Shown: piece after piece, positions 63,227 to 64,000 of the stretch
How positions within the stretch are numbered: position 1 is the stretch's first letter
Layout: each line of letters starts with the position of its first letter
Assembly: GCF_001746415.1 (NCBI RefSeq)
Contig: NZ_MEHJ01000001.1
Span: forward strand, 1,985,001-2,049,000
Reading direction: 5' to 3'
DNA: 64,000 nt
Origin: Streptomyces agglomeratus
Lineage (GTDB): Bacteria; Actinomycetota; Actinomycetes; Streptomycetales; Streptomycetaceae
Notes under the pieces: generated by a model
What the model was told of the DNA's origin: nothing
Seen by the model: the letters and a program-made list of their open reading frames with translations, nothing else
The model's database searches: none
Program-made: the position numbers and the translations under genes

Positions 63227-64000
63227 CTATACAGCGTCGCGTTCGACCGGGCAGCTCATGCACCGGGGGCCTCCCCGCCCCCTGCCCAGCTCGTTGCCCT
63301 TGATCTCGATGACCTCGATGCCCTCCTTGCGCAGGTGCGTGTTGGTGGTGACGTTGCGTTCGTACGCGACGACCACGCCCGGCTCGACCGCCAGCACGTT
63401 GCAGCCGTCGTCCCACTGCTCGCGCTGCGCCGCGTGCACGTCCTGCACGGCGGTCAGTACCCGGATGCCGTCCAGCCCCAGCGCGGCGGCGATGGCCCGG
63501 TGCATGTGCTCCGGCGGGTGGTCGGTGACCTTCAACTCGCGCTCGCCCACACCCGGTTCGATGGTGTACGAACGCAGCATGCCGAGCCCGGCGTACTGCG
63601 TGAAGGTGTCGCCGTCGACCATGGTCATCACCGTGTCGAGGTGCATGAACGCCCGGCGCTTGGGCATGTCCAGCGCGACGATGGTGGTCGCCGAGCCGGC
63701 CTCGAAGAGCCCGCGTGCCAGCATCTCCACGGCCTGCGGGGTGGTGCGCTCGCTCATCCCGATCAGGACCGCGCCGTTCCCGATGACCAGGACGTCGCCG
63801 CCCTCGATGGTGGAGGGGTAGTCGGGCTGCCCCTCCGACCAGTGGTGGAACGCGCCGGCCTGCGGGCTCCTGAACAGCGGGTGGTGCTTGTAGATCGCCT
63901 CGAAGTGGACGGTCTCGCGCTGCCGGGCCGGCCAGCGCATCGCGTTGATGGAGACGCCGTCGTAGATCCAGGCCGAGGTGTCCCGGGTGAACAGGTGGTT
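63227..64000 (-). CDS. arcA: Arginine deiminase (C-terminal part; gene continues past the window)
   Basis: The last 257 codons are present, entering at the right edge as [21 protein letters not shown]. ArcA hydrolyses arginine to citrulline and ammonia. Seen here are [36 protein letters not shown] (catalytic His/Asp region), [20 protein letters not shown], and the nucleophile-Cys segment [15 protein letters not shown] near the end. The N-terminal part is outside the window. It is upstream of argF on the same strand and supplies its citrulline substrate. Confidence 0.95.
   Translation of the reverse strand, partial: NHLFTRDTSAWIYDGVSINAMRWPARQRETVHFEAIYKHHPLFRSPQAGAFHHWSEGQPDYPSTIEGGDVLVIGNGAVLIGMSERTTPQAVEMLARGLFEAGSATTIVALDMPKRRAFMHLDTVMTMVDGDTFTQYAGLGMLRSYTIEPGVGERELKVTDHPPEHMHRAIAAALGLDGIRVLTAVQDVHAAQREQWDDGCNVLAVEPGVVVAYERNVTTNTHLRKEGIEVIEIKGNELGRGRGGPRCMSCPVERDAV

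Overview
The window is chromosomal DNA of a Streptomyces or a very close actinomycete. The sequence is very GC-rich with strong third-position G/C bias, GTG starts are common, and it encodes actinobacterial families such as a coproporphyrin-dependent heme branch, DUF397/XRE pairs, Holin-X/DUF3618/DUF4235 genes and a GlcNAc transporter. From memory, gene order from hemG through dxs, xylFGH, rok7B7, ngcEFG, acnA and murA to argF/arcA follows, in reverse, the S. coelicolor block of about SCO6045 to SCO5975. I could not check this by search.

Layout. 1-3 kb: end of an unidentified gene, a Cys/Gly/Ser-tailed TIGR04222-type membrane protein and a secreted S33 peptidase. 3-9 kb: heme genes (chdC, hemG, hemE) around a DUF4349 lipoprotein and a CoA-disulfide-reductase-like flavoprotein. 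9-12.2 kb: DUF3000, an orphan response regulator and an RNase D/HRDC protein. 12.3-15.7 kb: fadA-fadB beta-oxidation pair. 15.8-20.6 kb: propeller-like protein, NYN protein, GT39 membrane protein and amino-acid permease. 20.8-22.8 kb: dxs. 22.9-31.3 kb: carbohydrate block with xylFGH, the ROK regulator rok7B7 and ngcEFG, followed by a divergent secreted GH92 mannosidase (31.8-35.6 kb). 35.8-36.8 kb: XRE/DUF397 pair. 36.9-41.4 kb: acnA and a divergent MurA with a fused N-terminal HTH. 41.5-46.7 kb: envelope genes, namely a class A PBP with a broken SxxK motif, a deacetylase-like protein and a secreted amidase-like protein. 46.8-49.8 kb: a frameshifted YihY gene and a small envelope/stress cluster. 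50-53.6 kb: MFS exporter, GNAT and an LmeA/DUF2993 protein. 53.6-62.1 kb: a CoA-dependent aromatic-acid catabolic locus that looks like the 2-aminobenzoyl-CoA (anthranilate) route. 62.1-64 kb: ornithine carbamoyltransferase and a truncated arginine deiminase.

How genes may work together. HemE, HemG and ChdC are three steps of coproporphyrin-dependent heme synthesis. XylFGH and NgcEFG import pentose and GlcNAc/chitobiose and flank their presumed regulator Rok7B7. In the aromatic locus a CoA ligase, a fused flavin monooxygenase/OYE-type reductase, a crotonase, an acyl-CoA dehydrogenase and a RidA enamine deaminase surround a PaaX-family repressor. A shared ACTGTCGTCAC motif lies in front of both operons.

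Most interesting points: the HTH-MurA fusion with two TATCT..AGATA dyads and an apparently leaderless start; the PBP lacking its SxxK lysine; the Cys-rich TIGR04222 protein; the predicted PaaX regulon; and a 4-bp frameshift in YihY. No tRNA, rRNA, CRISPR array, insertion sequence or prophage was seen.
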